NCBI RefSeq assembly: GCF_036203305.1
Contig: NZ_CP108131.1
Span: 1,984,001-2,048,000, forward strand
Source of the DNA: Streptomyces sp. NBC_00190
Lineage (GTDB): Bacteria; Actinomycetota; Actinomycetes; Streptomycetales; Streptomycetaceae
Direction: 5' to 3'
DNA length: 64,000 nt
Shown: one piece after another, positions 45,166-53,334 of the stretch
Layout: every line of letters starts with the position of its first letter
How positions within the stretch are numbered: the stretch's first letter is position 1
The notes under the pieces: generated by a model
The model's database searches: none
The model's input: the letters and a program-made list of their open reading frames with translations, nothing else
What the model was told of the DNA's origin: nothing
Position numbers and translations under genes: made by a program

Positions 45166-45896
45166 TTGCCGCCCGCCCGCTTCTGGCTGCCTTCGGTCGC
45201 GCTCCGCCGCTCCTCGACGAGCGTGACGACACACTCGATCACCTGGTCGAGGGTGAGCTCGGTGGTGTCCACCTCCACGGCGTCACCGGCCTTGGCCAGC
45301 GGGGAGGTCTTGCGGCCGGAGTCGGCCGCGTCGCGCTTGATGAGCGCCTCCTTGGTGGCCGCGAGGTCGACGGCCTCCTTGCCGCGGAGCTCACCGCTGC
45401 GCCGGGCGGCGCGGGCCTCGGCGGAGGCGGTCAGGAAGATCTTGAGGTCGGCGTCGGGCAGGACGGTGGTGCCGATGTCCCGGCCCTCGACGACGATGCC
45501 CTCGGCCTCCTCGGCCGCCTCGGCGGCGATGGAGCGCTGGAGCTCGGTGATGAGGGTGCGCACCTCGGGGACGGCGCTGACGGCGCTGACCTTGGAGGTG
45601 ACCTCCTGGGTGCGGATGGGGCCGGCGGCGTCCAGGCCGTCCACCGTGATGGTGGGGGCGGCCGGGTCGGTGCCGGAGACGATGGCGGGCTTGCCCGCGG
45701 CGACCGCGATGGCCTGCGGGTCGTCGGTGTCGACACCGTTGGTGATCATCCACCAGGTGATGGCCCGGTACTGCGCCCCGGTGTCCAGGTAGCGCAGGCC
45801 GAGCTTTGCCGCCACGGCCTTGGACGTGCTGGACTTGCCCGTGCCGGAGGGACCGTCGATGGCGACGATCACGGCTGCCGGAGCTGCGGTTTCCAC
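45162..45896 (-). CDS. cmk: (d)CMP kinase
   Basis: A 244-aa cytidylate kinase. The P-loop is IDGPSGTGKSSTSKAVA, then GLRYLDTGAQYRAITWW with the CMP-binding Asp, and EGRDIGTTVLPDADLKIFLT. It phosphorylates CMP and dCMP to diphosphates for RNA, DNA and CDP-lipid synthesis, which fits its coupling to plsC. Start is GTG 45896. It follows tyrA with a gap of 184 bp. Confidence 0.95.
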   Translation of the reverse strand: METAAPAAVIVAIDGPSGTGKSSTSKAVAAKLGLRYLDTGAQYRAITWWMITNGVDTDDPQAIAVAAGKPAIVSGTDPAAPTITVDGLDAAGPIRTQEVTSKVSAVSAVPEVRTLITELQRSIAAEAAEEAEGIVVEGRDIGTTVLPDADLKIFLTASAEARAARRSGELRGKEAVDLAATKEALIKRDAADSGRKTSPLAKAGDAVEVDTTELTLDQVIECVVTLVEERRSATEGSQKRAGGK

Positions 45897-46080
45897 GGTG
45901 CGGGCACCTTCCTGGTTGCGCGTACGTGTCCGGGCGCGCCAAAGCGCCCCTCCCCAAGGTTACCGGCCCCGGGAACCCCCCGGCCCCGCGCGCTCGATCC
46001 CCGGAGCCGCACCCCCGCCGCGCCCGGCGCCGTAGCGGCCCGCATCCGGCTCGGCGCCCCGCCAGCAAGCGGCCCGCGGC

Positions 46081-47169
46081 CTACTGCTGGCGCAGCGCCC
46101 AGCCCCGCTCGCGCAGCTCGGCGGTCAGGCCGGCCGCCGCCCGCGGCTCCACCATCAGCTGGACCAGGCCGGCCTGCTGACCCGTCGCGTGCTCGATCCG
46201 CACGTCCTCGATGTTGACCCCGGCCCGCCCGGCGTCGGCGAAGATCCGGGCCAGCTCGCCCGGCTGGTCGCTGATGAGGACGGCCACCGTCTCGTAGACC
46301 GTGGGCGCCGCGCCGTGCTTGCCCGGCACCCGGACCCGGCCCGCGTTCCCGCGCCGCAGTACGTCCTCGATGCCCGCGGCGCCGCCGCGCCGCTTCTCCA
46401 CGTCGGCCGACTGGAGCCCGCGCAGCGCGTCCACGGTCTCCTCCAGGTCGGCCGCGATGCCGGCCAGGACGTCGGCCACGGGGCCCGGGTTCGCCGACAG
46501 GATCTCCACCCACATCCGCGGGTCGGAGGCCGCGATGCGGGTGACGTCGCGGATGCCCTGCCCGCACAGCCGGACCGCCGTCTCGTCGGCCTCCTCCAGC
46601 CGCGCGGCGACCATGCTCGACACCAGCTGCGGGGTGTGCGAGACGAGCGCCACGGCCCGGTCGTGCGCGTCCGCGTCCATCACGACGGGCACGGCCCGGC
46701 ACAGGGACACCAGCTCCAGCGCGAGGTTCAGCACCTCGTGGTCCGTGTCCCGGGTGGGGGTCAGCACCCACGGACGGCCCTCGAAGAGGTCCGCGGTGGC
46801 GGCCAGGGGCCCGGACTTCTCCTTGCCCGCCATCGGGTGCGTGCCGATGTACGCGGTGACGTCCACGCCGAGCGCCGCCAGCTCCCGGCGGGGTCCGCCC
46901 TTGACGCTGGCCACGTCCACGTACGCCCGCGCCGCTCCGCGGCCGATCGCGTCGGCCAGCGTCGCGGCCACGTGGGCCGGGGGCACGGCGACGATCGCGA
47001 GGTCGACCGCGCCGTCCACGGGCTCGTCCGTACCGGCGCCGAGCGCGGCCGCCGTATGGGCCTGGGCCGGGTCGTGGTCGACGAGGTGCACGGTGATGCC
47101 GCGGGCGGTCAGGGCGAGCGCCGCGGAGGTGCCGATCAGTCCGGTTCCGATGACGACGGCGGTTCTCAC
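46081..47169 (-). CDS. tyrA: Prephenate dehydrogenase
   Basis: A 362-aa NAD(P) enzyme of tyrosine synthesis. The Rossmann motif is VVIGTGLIGTSAALAL, the catalytic histidine lies in IGTHPMAGKEKSGP, and substrate-binding HDRAVALVSHTPQL follows. The last 75 residues are an ACT domain (YETVAVLISDQPGELARIFA), pointing to feedback control by an aromatic amino acid. GTG 47169 follows TGGAG. It is upstream of cmk in the same direction. Confidence 0.94.
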   Translation of the reverse strand: MRTAVVIGTGLIGTSAALALTARGITVHLVDHDPAQAHTAAALGAGTDEPVDGAVDLAIVAVPPAHVAATLADAIGRGAARAYVDVASVKGGPRRELAALGVDVTAYIGTHPMAGKEKSGPLAATADLFEGRPWVLTPTRDTDHEVLNLALELVSLCRAVPVVMDADAHDRAVALVSHTPQLVSSMVAARLEEADETAVRLCGQGIRDVTRIAASDPRMWVEILSANPGPVADVLAGIAADLEETVDALRGLQSADVEKRRGGAAGIEDVLRRGNAGRVRVPGKHGAAPTVYETVAVLISDQPGELARIFADAGRAGVNIEDVRIEHATGQQAGLVQLMVEPRAAAGLTAELRERGWALRQQ

Positions 47170-47239
47170 GGGGACTCCAGGGTTTGCTGCGGCACGGTGA
47201 CGGGACTGCCCGGCCAGAGTAGCCAGCCGGGACGGGCGA

Positions 47240-47280
47240 AGGGCCCGGCGGCCCGTCCCGTGGAACGGCGGCCGGGCCCT
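47240..47280. other. Hairpin between tyrA and the divergent DUF952 gene
   Basis: AGGGCCCGGC (47240-47249) and GCCGGGCCCT (47271-47280) are perfect 10-bp inverted repeats with a 21-nt loop, 71 bp upstream of the tyrA start. In the tyrA leader it could act as an attenuator or stem, but no leader peptide with Tyr codons was found. Confidence 0.35.
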
Positions 47281-47406
47281 GGGAGCCGCCGTGTCCGCGT
47301 GGCAGCGGCGTACCCGGCGCCGAGACGCGGACAATGTCACCCATGACGGACACTGCTGCCACTTGGTGCACGCGCCGCTCCCGGTCACTGCGGTAGAACG
47401 ATCGGC

Positions 47407-47748
47407 ATGATCTTCCACCTCGTCCCGTTCGCCGACTGGACCGCGGCGCCCGAACTGCCGTACGCCCCGCCCTCGCTCGGCTCGGAGGGTTTCGTGCACT
47501 GTTCGGCGGACCGCCCCACGGCGCTCGCGATCGCCGACACGCACTACCGCGAGGTGGCGGGGACGCTGCTCGCGGTGGAACTCGACGAGGACGCACTGAC
47601 CGCCGAGGTCCGCCGCGAAGGTGAATCCGGCGGCCTGTACCCACACGTCCACGGCCCGTTGAACCGGAGCGCCGTGATCCGCGTGTGGGAGGTGGTACGC
47701 ACACCCGGCAGTCCCGCCACACTGGCCCCATGGCCGCCGGGCCACTGA
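47407..47748 (+). CDS. DUF952 family protein
   Basis: A 113-aa protein matching DUF952: IFHLVPFADW, then GSEGFVHCSADRPTALAIAD and VHGPLNRSAVIRVWEV. The family adopts a fold related to RNA 2'-phosphotransferase/ADP-ribosyl enzymes by prediction; no activity is established. TAGAAC at 47394-47399 lies 7 nt before ATG 47407 and no Shine-Dalgarno is present, so a leaderless start is likely. Confidence 0.88.
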   Translation: MIFHLVPFADWTAAPELPYAPPSLGSEGFVHCSADRPTALAIADTHYREVAGTLLAVELDEDALTAEVRREGESGGLYPHVHGPLNRSAVIRVWEVVRTPGSPATLAPWPPGH

Positions 47749-47832
47749 AACGGCGCGGCAGGCTTCACCTGGAGCCCGTCGCAGGCCAGGATGCTGCTCG
47801 CCCATCCGGCCACGAAGCGAGGAGAGACACGC

Positions 47833-48321
47833 ATGAGCGATCCCACGAACACGGCCCGGCGCACGGTACTCACGGCCGGCGCGGCCGCCCTGGCAGGGGG
47901 CGCGCTCACCGCCTGCGGCAGTGACGGCGAGAAGACGCCCGCGAGCGGGTCGGCGACCGCGCCCGACGTGTCCGCCCCTTCGGCCCAGCCGGACACCTCC
48001 CAGCCGGGCTCGTCCCAGCCCGCGGGGGGCGGCAAGGCCATCGCCAAGGCGGCGGACGTGCCGGTCGGCGGCGGCACGGTGCTGAAGGAGGAGAAGCTGG
48101 TCGTCACCCAGCCCACCGCCGGGTCCTACCGCTGCTTCAGCGCCGTCTGCACCCACCAGGGCTGCCTGGTGAACAAGGTGGCGGACGGCACCATCGACTG
48201 CCCCTGCCACGGCAGCAAGTTCGCGGTGGCGGACGGGGCCGTGACCAAGGGACCGGCCACCCGTCCGCTCCCGGAGAAGAAGATCACGGTCGCGTCGGAC
48301 GGCAGTATCTCGCTCGCATAG
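47833..48321 (+). CDS. Rieske [2Fe-2S] lipoprotein exported by Tat
   Basis: A 162-aa protein. The Tat signal TARRTVLTAGAAALAGGAL runs into a lipobox LTAC, so it should be folded with its cluster, exported by Tat and lipid-anchored. A Ser/Pro linker follows. The Rieske ligands are CTHQGC and CPCHGSKF. It lacks an oxygenase partner; this small family is common in Streptomyces and its electron partner is unknown. ATG 47833 follows AGGAGAG. Confidence 0.93.
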   Translation: MSDPTNTARRTVLTAGAAALAGGALTACGSDGEKTPASGSATAPDVSAPSAQPDTSQPGSSQPAGGGKAIAKAADVPVGGGTVLKEEKLVVTQPTAGSYRCFSAVCTHQGCLVNKVADGTIDCPCHGSKFAVADGAVTKGPATRPLPEKKITVASDGSISLA

Positions 48322-48349
48322 CGGCAGGCCAGGAGCCTAGGCTCCACGG

Positions 48350-49039
48350 ATGGACGAACTGACGCTGGTACGGGACCACACGGTCTACCAGTGCGTGATG
48401 GGCTCCCGGGCCTTCGGGCTGGCGACGGAGGCGAGCGACACCGACCGACGCGGTGTCTACCTCGCCCCGACGCCGCTGTTCTGGCGGTTCGGGAAGCCCC
48501 CCACGCACGTGGAGGGCCCTCGGGAGGAGGAGTTCTCCTGGGAGCTGGAACGCTTCTGCGAACTGGCCCTGCGCGCCAACCCGAACATCCTGGAGTGTCT
48601 GCACTCCCCCCTGGTGGAACAGCTGACGCCGGTCGGCGAGGAGTTGCTCTCGCTGCGCGAGGCCTTCCTCTCCCGCCGGTCCCACACCAGTTTCAGCCGG
48701 TACGCGGCCTCCCAGCGCGGCAAACTCCTCGCGGACGTCCGCAACCACGGCGCCCCGCGCTGGAAGCACGCCATGCACCTGATGCGCCTGCTCCTGTCCT
48801 GCCGCGACCTCCTGCGCACGGGCCGCCTGACCATCGACGCGGGCCCGTACCGCGACCGCCTCCTCGCGGTCCGGCGCGGCGAGCTCACCTGGGACGAGGC
48901 CGACGCCTGGATGTCGCGCCTCGTGGCGGAGACCGAAGCGGCCCTGATCGCCACCCCGCTCCCCGCGGAGCCCGACCACGCCCGCGTCGAGGACTTCCTC
49001 GTCCGCACCCGCCGCGCGTCAGCCCTCGCCGTCCGCTAG
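48350..49039 (+). CDS. Nucleotidyltransferase of the YcgL-like pol-beta group
   Basis: A 229-aa protein. CVMGSRAFGLATEASDTDRR near residues 16-35 is the GS-x-DxD active-site pattern of pol-beta-type nucleotidyltransferases, and RWKHAMHLMRLLLSCRDLL is the helical partner region. The substrate is unknown. TAGGCT at 48338-48343 is 6 nt before ATG 48350, again suggesting a leaderless message. Its TAG stop is shared, as CTAG, with the convergent paralogous gene. Confidence 0.85.
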   Translation: MDELTLVRDHTVYQCVMGSRAFGLATEASDTDRRGVYLAPTPLFWRFGKPPTHVEGPREEEFSWELERFCELALRANPNILECLHSPLVEQLTPVGEELLSLREAFLSRRSHTSFSRYAASQRGKLLADVRNHGAPRWKHAMHLMRLLLSCRDLLRTGRLTIDAGPYRDRLLAVRRGELTWDEADAWMSRLVAETEAALIATPLPAEPDHARVEDFLVRTRRASALAVR

Positions 49040-49785
49040 GGCACGCCGCCGTACGACGAACTCGTCGAGCGCGTCGTACGCGGTCCCTGCTCCGGCAGGG
49101 CGGAGGCCGCCTGCGCCTCGTCCAGCACCCGGTGCAGCGCCTCGAACTCCTCCCGTACGGCGGCGACGGGCGGCCCCTCGTACGCCCCGTGCTCGGCGGC
49201 CGCCTTGGCCTCGATGAGCCCGGCCAGCCGGCCGGGTGCCTCCGGGACCTCCGCCAGCAGGGTCGGCAGGTGCGCCTGCACCTCGGCCGAGCGCATCAGG
49301 TGGATGCCGGTGAGCAGGGCCCGGAAGGCGTAGAGCAGCGGTTTGAGTTCGGCGGCCTTCTCGAAGAGCCGCCACTGGGTGTTGGCGAAGCCCCGGTAGT
49401 GGTGGGCGTGGTGGGAGGTCAGCACGCCCGGGGCCAGCGCCACGAGTTCGGCGTGGGCGGGCGTCGTGTGGACCACCAGCGGGGACAGCAGCTGTTCCAG
49501 GACGTAGCCGTTGCGGCGCAGCAGCAGCGTCACGAACTTGCGCAGGTCGTGCGTGACCAGGTCCATCTCCACGCCGTCGCGGTCCCACATGCGGCTGCGG
49601 GTCTCCTCAGGGGCGCGCAGGCCCAGCAGCGCCGCCGCCGGCAGGACGTGGACACCGCGCAGGTCGATGTCCGAGTCCTGTGAGGGGAAGCCGTAGAGGT
49701 GGGCGCCCGACACCGTGGCGAAGAGCAGCGGGTCGGGCTGCTCGGCCACGACCGGGGTCAGGTCGGGACTCAGTGCGTCCAGCAT
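49036..49785 (-). CDS. Nucleotidyltransferase of the YcgL-like pol-beta group, last gene of the NAD operon
   Basis: A 249-aa paralogue of the opposing gene: TVSGAHLYGFPSQDSDIDLR holds the SG-x-DxD metal site, then HDLRKFVTLLLRRNGYVLEQ and FRALLTGIHLMRS. It starts three bases after the ADP-ribosylglycohydrolase stop, so it is the fifth gene of the pnuC operon. The C-terminal tail is low complexity. A role in RNA or nucleotide modification is an inference. Confidence 0.85.
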   Translation of the reverse strand: MLDALSPDLTPVVAEQPDPLLFATVSGAHLYGFPSQDSDIDLRGVHVLPAAALLGLRAPEETRSRMWDRDGVEMDLVTHDLRKFVTLLLRRNGYVLEQLLSPLVVHTTPAHAELVALAPGVLTSHHAHHYRGFANTQWRLFEKAAELKPLLYAFRALLTGIHLMRSAEVQAHLPTLLAEVPEAPGRLAGLIEAKAAAEHGAYEGPPVAAVREEFEALHRVLDEAQAASALPEQGPRTTRSTSSSYGGVP

Positions 49786-49788
49786 GGT

Positions 49789-50799
49789 TCACGCGTCCCA
49801 GAGGGTGCCGAAGGCCAGGAGTTCGTCGCGGTACTCGATGCCGCCCTCCCAGTCGCGGGGCCAGATGTCCGCGCCGAGGTGGGCGCCCGCGAAGGCGCCC
49901 GCGAGGCAGGCGATGGAGTCGGAGTCGCCCCTCGTGCAGGCCGCGCGGCGCAGGGCCAGGAGGGGTTCCTCCGGGAAGAGCAGGAAGCACTGCAGGGCCG
50001 TGGCGAGGGCCTCCTCCGCGATCCAGCCGTCGCCCGTGGTCAGGCAGGGGTCCGTCTCGGGGGACGGGGTCCGCAGGGCGGCCGCCAGCCGGTCGAGGGC
50101 CGTCAGGCAGTCGTCCCAGCCCCGCGCGATGAAGGACTCCGCGGAGGCGTCGGATGCCGTCCGCACCCACAGGTCCCCGAGCCAGCGCTCGTGGTAGCGG
50201 GTCCGGTTCTCCAGGGCGTACGAGCGCAGCTGTCCGACCAGGCCCGTCACCTCGGTGCCGGCGGCCAGCAGGTACACGGCCCGCGCCGTCAGGTCGGAGG
50301 CGGCGAGCGCCGTCGGGTGGCCGTGGGTGAGGGCCGACTGGAGCTGGGCGGCGCCGACCCGCTCCTCCTCGGTCCAGCCGGGGACGAGCCCCACCGGGAC
50401 CACCCGCATGTTCGCGCCGCAGCCCTTGGAGCCGATCTGGCTGGCGTCGCGCCAGTCCCGCTCCGGGTCCGCGAGGAGCCGGCAGGCGGTCATGCAGGTG
50501 CGGCCCGGCGCCCGGTTGTTCTCCGGGGAGTGGTACCAGTCGACGTACTCCTCGCGGACCGGCCGGGCGAGGCGCAGCGGGCCCACCCGGCCCCGCTCGA
50601 CGGCCGTGCGTATGCCGCGCGCCAGGGCGAGGGTCATCTGGGTGTCGTCCGTGACGATCGCCGGGCGGGGCAGCTTCATCTCCCGCCAGGGGCCGGTCTT
50701 GGCCAGGATCGACGGGACGTCGTTGAACTCGGTCGGGAAGCCGAGGGCATCGCCCAGGGCCAGCCCGAGCAGGGCGCCGGTCGCGGCTCGTTTCGTCAT
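49789..50799 (-). CDS. ADP-ribosylglycohydrolase (DraG family)
   Basis: A 336-aa enzyme that removes ADP-ribose from modified molecules. Metal-binding motifs GDALGFPTEF, VTDDTQMTLALARG and TRGDSDSIACLAGAFAGAHL are intact, and the length matches the family. ATG 50799 overlaps the nrtR stop (ATGA) and also has GGAAGG upstream. Position in a NAD-salvage operon suggests it recovers ADP-ribose or reverses a NAD-consuming modification. Confidence 0.92.
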   Translation of the reverse strand: MTKRAATGALLGLALGDALGFPTEFNDVPSILAKTGPWREMKLPRPAIVTDDTQMTLALARGIRTAVERGRVGPLRLARPVREEYVDWYHSPENNRAPGRTCMTACRLLADPERDWRDASQIGSKGCGANMRVVPVGLVPGWTEEERVGAAQLQSALTHGHPTALAASDLTARAVYLLAAGTEVTGLVGQLRSYALENRTRYHERWLGDLWVRTASDASAESFIARGWDDCLTALDRLAAALRTPSPETDPCLTTGDGWIAEEALATALQCFLLFPEEPLLALRRAACTRGDSDSIACLAGAFAGAHLGADIWPRDWEGGIEYRDELLAFGTLWDA

Positions 50800-51536
50800 C
50801 GAGTGGGTCCTTCCGGTCGGAGCAGCGGGGGGTGGAGGGCGGTCGCGGGGCCGGCCCGGTACAGCGCGGCCGGTTTGCCTCGTCCGCCGGTCAGCCGGGC
50901 GGCGCCGGGCACGGCTTCGACGAACCCGGGCGTGGCGAGGACCTTGCGGCGGAAGTTGGGTCGGTCCAAGGCCGTGTCCCAGACGGTCTCGTAGACGCTC
51001 TGGAGCTCCCCGAGGGTGAATTCGGGCGGGCAGAAGGCGGTGGCCAGGCAGGTGTACTCCAGCTTCGAGCCGATCCGCTCCCGGGCGTCCGCCAGGATCA
51101 CCGCGTGGTCGAAGGCCAGCCCGGGGACCTCCCCCACCGGCGTCCAGCGGGCTTGGGCCGCGTCGCCGCCGCCCTGCGCGAGCGGCTCCGGCATGTCCGG
51201 GACCAGCGCCGTGAAGGCCACGGAGACCACCCGCATCCGGGGATCACGGTCCGGCTCGCTGTACGTGCGCAGCTGCTCCAGGTGCAGGCCGGCCACCAGG
51301 GCCGCCGACAGGCCGGTCTCCTCGGCCAGCTCGCGGCGGGCGGCCGCCTCGGCGGACTCCCGGGGCAGGAGGAAGCCGCCGGGGAGCGCCCAGGCCCCCG
51401 CGTACGGCTCCTGGCCTCGCCGGATCAGCAGCACGTGCAGCCGGCCGCCCCGTACGGTGAACACCGCGAGGTCGACGGTCACCGCGAACGGTTCGAAGGC
51501 GTGCGGGTCGTAGCCCGCGGGCAGCGCCCCGCTCAC
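50796..51536 (-). CDS. nrtR: NrtR-type NUDIX regulator of NAD metabolism
   Basis: A 246-aa protein. The NUDIX box is GGFLLPRESAEAAARRELAE followed by ETGL; a winged helix follows at about 160-230 (EFTLGELQSVYETVWDTALD, RPNFRRKVLAT), which defines NrtR regulators that bind DNA and respond to ADP-ribose. The Nudix residues are intact, so it might also hydrolyse ADP-ribose. GTG 51536 overlaps the nadR stop (GTGA). The likely operator is the palindrome in the pnuC promoter. Confidence 0.88.
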   Translation of the reverse strand: MSGALPAGYDPHAFEPFAVTVDLAVFTVRGGRLHVLLIRRGQEPYAGAWALPGGFLLPRESAEAAARRELAEETGLSAALVAGLHLEQLRTYSEPDRDPRMRVVSVAFTALVPDMPEPLAQGGGDAAQARWTPVGEVPGLAFDHAVILADARERIGSKLEYTCLATAFCPPEFTLGELQSVYETVWDTALDRPNFRRKVLATPGFVEAVPGAARLTGGRGKPAALYRAGPATALHPPLLRPEGPTR

Positions 51537-52612
51537 CGGGTCTCCGGCAGGGGATCGGCGAAGTGCCAGCCCTCGGTGAGCAGTTCGTCGACGGCCGCCA
51601 CGGCCGCCGCCAGCCGCTCCTCGCGGTCGCCCCGTACGAGGAGGAAACGCCTGCCGGTGCGCTCCAGTTCCTCGCGGAACCGCCCGGTCATCCAGGGCCG
51701 CAGGTGCGGGCCGTCCCGCAGCCCGTCGTCCTCGAAGGGCACGTCGGCGTCGTCCGTCAGCAGGTACAGGTCGCGCCGGGTGAGGGAGGCGGTCTTCTCG
51801 ACCTCCTCGTTGCGTCCGCCGACGTAGCGCTCGTGCCAGATGCCGGTTGCGAAGGAATCGGTGTCGCAGAACAGCACCGGGGAGCCCAGCCGGGCCGCCC
51901 GCTCCTCGTCCGCGTCCTGGCGCCGCGCGATGACGGGGAACTCCTCGGAGGTGAAGGTGATGTCCTCCCAGGCGGCCGCGGGGTCGGCGGCGCGGGCCGC
52001 CGCCAGCTTCTCCTCGCTGTACGAGCGCCCGTACTCGGCGACCCAGCCCGTCCCGGCCCACACCCCGCCGCGCCGCCGGTAGTGCGCGGCCAGTGCCCGA
52101 GACAGCGTCGTCGTCCCCGTGGACTCGGCGCCGAGCACGACGACCCGCCGCGTCAGGAAGGCCCGTACCGCCGGGCCCAGGAAGTCCCAGCAGCCGACGG
52201 GATCCGCCCGCACCGCCGTCCCGGAGACCGGGAACAGCGTCCGCGCCGGGTCCACGCAGACCTCGTCGGCACCGAACCGCCTCGCGAGCTCGGTCCCGTA
52301 CTCCTCCGAGGTGAAGACGGCGTCCACCGGCCCGGCCACCGCGGCCCGGAAGATCGCCATGTGCGCCTCCCAGACGGCCGGGTCGTACAGGTCGACCGGG
52401 ACGTCGTCGACCGCGCCGACGACCTCCGCGCCCGGGTGCGCCTCGCGCATCCAGGCGACGCGGTCGGCGAGCGGGACGGACTCCACGGAGGCCGCGCAGA
52501 CCAGCACGGTCAGCCGCTCGCACTGGTCCTGGGCGGTGCGCACCAGGTGGTGGTGGCCGGCGTGCGGCGGATAGAACTTGCCGAGGACCAGGCCGTGCCC
52601 GTAGCGCCTCAC
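51533..52612 (-). CDS. nadR: NadR-type bifunctional NMN adenylyltransferase/ribosylnicotinamide kinase
   Basis: A 359-aa enzyme. Residues 1-165 form the NMN adenylyltransferase (GKFYPPHAGHHHLV, GTAVRADP). Residues 170-350 form the nicotinamide riboside kinase (VVVLGAESTGTTTLSRALA, WVAEYGRSYSEEKL, FCDTDSFATGIWHE). The kinase P-loop reads GAESTGTTT, with Thr in place of the usual lysine. Together they would convert nicotinamide riboside imported by PnuC to NAD. GTG 52612 overlaps the pnuC stop. No N-terminal repressor domain, consistent with NrtR doing regulation. Confidence 0.92.
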   Translation of the reverse strand: MRRYGHGLVLGKFYPPHAGHHHLVRTAQDQCERLTVLVCAASVESVPLADRVAWMREAHPGAEVVGAVDDVPVDLYDPAVWEAHMAIFRAAVAGPVDAVFTSEEYGTELARRFGADEVCVDPARTLFPVSGTAVRADPVGCWDFLGPAVRAFLTRRVVVLGAESTGTTTLSRALAAHYRRRGGVWAGTGWVAEYGRSYSEEKLAAARAADPAAAWEDITFTSEEFPVIARRQDADEERAARLGSPVLFCDTDSFATGIWHERYVGGRNEEVEKTASLTRRDLYLLTDDADVPFEDDGLRDGPHLRPWMTGRFREELERTGRRFLLVRGDREERLAAAVAAVDELLTEGWHFADPLPETR

Positions 52613-53205
52613 GCCCGCGCCTCCATGGCCGTACGGGCCCCCCGGGCCGGGAGCGTGCGCCGCCAGCCGATCAGGCCGACCACGCACAGCGCGAGGAAGG
52701 CGACGTAGAGGACGGAGGTGAGGTAGAGCTCCTTGTAGGCGTAGAGCGGGATGTAGACGAGGTCGGCGGCGATCCACAGCCACCACGACTCGACGAGCTT
52801 GCGGCACTGGCCGTAGGTGGCCGCGAGCGAGAGCCCTGTCGTCAGGGCGTCCCAGAACGGGACCGTGGAGTCGGTGACCTCGCCCAGCAGCAGGGTCAGG
52901 CCGAGCACCCCCACCGCCCCCGCCGCGGCCAGCCAGACCCATTCGGTGCGCGTGGTGCGGCGCACCGGCAGGGCCTCGGCGGTTCCTGGTCCACCCCCGT
53001 GGGTCCAGGACCACCAGCCGTACGCGGCGAGGGCGATGAAGACGATCTGCAGCCCGGCGTCGGCGTAGAGGCCGGCCTGGGTGAAGAGCACGATGAAGAA
53101 GATGTTGTTAGCGATGCCGATCGGCCAGTTGGCGACGTGCTGCCGGGCCACGAGCCAGACGCACAGGGCACCAGTGGCGAATCCGAGTACCTCGGTCCAG
53201 CTCAT
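52609..53205 (-). CDS. pnuC: Nicotinamide riboside transporter PnuC
   Basis: A 198-aa membrane protein with about seven helices. NWPIGIANNIFFIVLFTQAG and YADAGLQIVFIALAAYGWWSW are the PnuC substrate-site segments, and WWLWIAADLVYIPLYAYKEL is the second conserved block. It takes up nicotinamide riboside by facilitated diffusion, driven by phosphorylation by NadR. ATG 53205 follows AAAGGAGGGG, very strong. It is the first gene of the operon, directly behind the palindromic operator. Confidence 0.95.
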   Translation of the reverse strand: MSWTEVLGFATGALCVWLVARQHVANWPIGIANNIFFIVLFTQAGLYADAGLQIVFIALAAYGWWSWTHGGGPGTAEALPVRRTTRTEWVWLAAAGAVGVLGLTLLLGEVTDSTVPFWDALTTGLSLAATYGQCRKLVESWWLWIAADLVYIPLYAYKELYLTSVLYVAFLALCVVGLIGWRRTLPARGARTAMEARA

Positions 53206-53221
53206 GACGGCCCCTCCTTTA

Positions 53222-53238
53222 ATAGTCACGTTGACTAT
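53222..53238. promoter_or_regulatory. Candidate NrtR operator
   Basis: ATAGTCA-CGT-TGACTAT is a palindrome with 7-bp perfect arms and a 3-bp centre, extended by further AT pairs outside. It overlaps the -10 and the predicted transcription start of the pnuC promoter and ends 17 bp before ATG 53205. The operon encodes an NrtR, so autoregulation is the simplest reading. Confidence 0.75.
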
Positions 53239-53263
53239 AAACAGAGGGACGGGTCCCGGACAA
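53235..53263 (-). promoter_or_regulatory. pnuC operon promoter
   Basis: On the minus strand TTGTCC (53258-53263) and TTATAG (53235-53240) are separated by exactly 17 bp, a good housekeeping-type promoter. The -10 lies inside the palindrome. Confidence 0.65.
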
Positions 53264-53267
53264 GGGA

Positions 53268-53301
53268 AAAGCCCGCAGCGCCGTAAGGCACTGCGGGCTT
53301 T
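53268..53301 (-). terminator. Terminator after rluB
   Basis: AAAGCCCGCAG (53268-53278) pairs with CTGCGGGCTTT (53291-53301), with an inner GCC-GTAA-GGC hairpin. On the minus strand the stem is followed by TTTT. It ends transcription of the scpA-scpB-rluB operon just ahead of the pnuC promoter. Confidence 0.88.
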
Positions 53302-53334
53302 CCTCGGGCCTGGCGGTCAGGCGATCAGGCGGTC

